A stretch of DNA of 64,000 bases from Heliopora coerulea (Eukaryota > Cnidaria > Anthozoa > Scleralcyonacea > Helioporidae). How positions within the stretch are numbered: the stretch's first letter is position 1; each line of letters opens with the position of its first letter. Below are positions 62,651 to 64,000 of the stretch, one piece after another. The notes under the pieces are model-generated. The model was given only the letters and a program-made list of their open reading frames with translations, did not search any database and was not told where the DNA came from. Where the stretch lies: the NCBI GenBank assembly GCA_030142905.1, contig JASJOG010000012.1, positions 682,001 to 746,000 of the forward strand, written 5' to 3'. Made by a program: the position numbers and the translations under genes.

Positions 62651-64000
62651 TTTCGACCAACTTCCAACTTTCGAAATAAGAGTAGAATGTGAAAGTTTAT
62701 TGCATAGAAAGTAAAATTTGCAGTGATTTGAGTGGTTTTTGAGCGAAATTACGTTGAAAATTTTAGGTGTAAAAATTTGACCAAAATGTAAAGGGGTTAA
62801 CCTTTGGTTTTTCACGATTTTTCGACCAATTTCCAACTTTCGAAATAAGAGCAGAATGTGAAAGTTTATTGGATAGAAAGTAGTTTTGCAGTGATTTGAG
62901 TGGTTTTTGAGCGAAATTACGTTGAAAATTTTAGGTGTAAAAATTTGACCAAAATGTAATGGGGTTAATCTTTGGTTTTTGACGATTTTTCGACCAATTT
63001 CCAACTTTCGAAATAAGAGCAGAATGTGAAAGTTTATTGGATAGAAAGTAGTTTTGCAGTGATTTGAGTGGTTTTTGACCGAAATTACGTTGAATATTTT
63101 ATGTGGAAATATTTGACCAAAATGTAAAGGGGTTAACCTTTGGTTTTTCACGATTTTTCGACCAATTTCCAACTTTCGAAATAAGGTCAAAATATGAATA
63201 TTTATTGAATAGAAAATAGTTTTGCACTGATCTCAGTGGTTTTTCGGTGAAATTACGTTGAATATTTTAGGTGTAAAAATTTGACCAAAATGTAAAGGGG
63301 TTAACCTTTGGTTTTTGACGATTTTTCGACCTATTTTCAACTTTCGAAATAAGAGCAGAATGTGAAAGTTTATTGCATAGAAAGTAGTTTTGTAGTGATT
63401 TGAGTGGTTTTTGAGCGAAATTACGTTGAAAATTTTAGGTGTAAAAATTTGACCAAAATGTAAAGGGGTTAACCTTTGGTTTTTGACGATTTTTCGACCA
63501 ATTTCCAACTTTCGAAATAAGAGCAGAATGTGAAAGTTTATTGGATAGAAAGTAGTTTTGCTGTGATTTGAGTGGTTTTTGACCGAAATTACGTTGAATA
63601 TTTTATGTGGAAAAATTTGACCAAAATGTAAAGGGGTTAACCTTTGGTTTGTGACGATTTTTCGACCAACTTCCAACTTTCGAAATAAGAGTAGAATGTG
63701 AAAGTTTATTGTATGAAAGTAAAATTTGCAGTGATTTGAGTGGTTTTTGAGCGAAATTACGTTGAAAATTTTAGGTGTAAAAATTTGACCAAAATGTAAA
63801 GTGGTTAACCTTTGGTTTTTGACGATTTTTCGACCAATTTCCAACTTTCGAAATAAGAGCAGAATGTGAAAGTTTATTGCATAGAAAGTAGTTTTGCAGT
63901 GATTTGAGTGGTTTTTGACCGAAATTACGTTGAATATTTTATGTGGAAATATTTGACCAAAATGTAAAGGGGTTAACCTTTGGTTTTTCACGATTTTTCG

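Larger units (their letters stand above)
53948..64000 (+). repeat. About 3.53-kb higher-order repeat region
   Basis: About 55,720-59,130 is followed directly by a second copy at 59,249-62,650, offset 3,529 bp (21 monomers plus 1). They share the unusual ATTTGACTGG (55,846 and 59,375) and TTTTTCGTTGAAATTACG (56,183 and 59,712). Inside the second copy 61,261-62,320 recurs at 62,940-64,000 with an offset near 1,679, so the series goes on past the window edge. Stretch 54,350-55,700 also resembles 57,710-59,060 (offset 3,362). Confidence 0.9.

Noticed and set aside
1..64000. CRISPR array
   Set aside because: The repeat is a continuous 168-bp satellite with no unique spacers; variation lies within monomers and is shared among them.
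39601..64000. Different mobile elements or unique genes hidden in the right half
   Set aside because: I read this stretch looking for any segment that breaks the 168-bp pattern and found only monomer variants, 1-bp indels and higher-order rearrangements.
1..64000. rRNA, tRNA or other structured RNA genes
   Set aside because: No recognisable tRNA arms, rRNA cores or Pol III boxes stood out in the monomer or the LINE fragment. The short palindromes in the monomer are too small to support an RNA-gene call.

Overview
This window is almost entirely tandem satellite DNA. It is not a gene-bearing region. The repeat unit is 168 bp (about 32% G+C in the core consensus, by hand count). It runs head to tail in one orientation from the first base to the last, about 345 monomers in total. 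The only non-satellite sequence is five copies of one 1,207-bp fragment of a non-LTR (LINE-type) retrotransposon, all on the minus strand, at 267-1473, 2657-3863, 4543-5749, 12813-14019 and 29820-31026. No cellular gene, rRNA, tRNA, CRISPR array or prokaryotic feature is visible. Long satellite arrays plus a 5'-truncated LINE with an AATAAA signal and a (TAA)n tail point to a eukaryote. The LINE protein resembles retrotransposons I associate with invertebrates (cnidarians, molluscs and similar), but I cannot name the species. The region could be centromeric, pericentromeric or other heterochromatin.

Layout. 1-6,620: three LINE copies separated by 7 and then 4 monomers. 6,621-11,030: mixed monomers with a 14-monomer duplication. 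11,030-15,920: a block holding LINE copy 4. 15,921-18,390: monomers that look like a partly overwritten second copy of the LINE flank. 18,391-28,140: a highly homogeneous core. 28,373-32,927: a second copy of the 11,030-15,920 block, holding LINE copy 5. 32,928-39,600: mixed monomers. 39,601-64,000: monomers with a 1-bp insertion subtype and several higher-order repeats (672 bp, about 1.18 kb, 1,009 bp, 5,045-bp offset, and about 3.53 kb).

Monomers fall into two main classes. Class A carries TGATCTCAGTGG, which puts a TGA stop in the one open minus-strand frame. Class B carries TGATTTGAGTGG, which leaves that frame open. Because 168 is 56 codons, runs of class B monomers give long repetitive open frames (up to about 650 codons). 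These are a by-product of the period and I do not annotate them as genes.

The five LINE copies share the same insertion point, the same 5' truncation and the same GGGGTTA target-site duplication. There was therefore one insertion, later multiplied together with the surrounding satellite. That makes the LINE a fixed marker for reading how the array was duplicated, shortened and homogenised.
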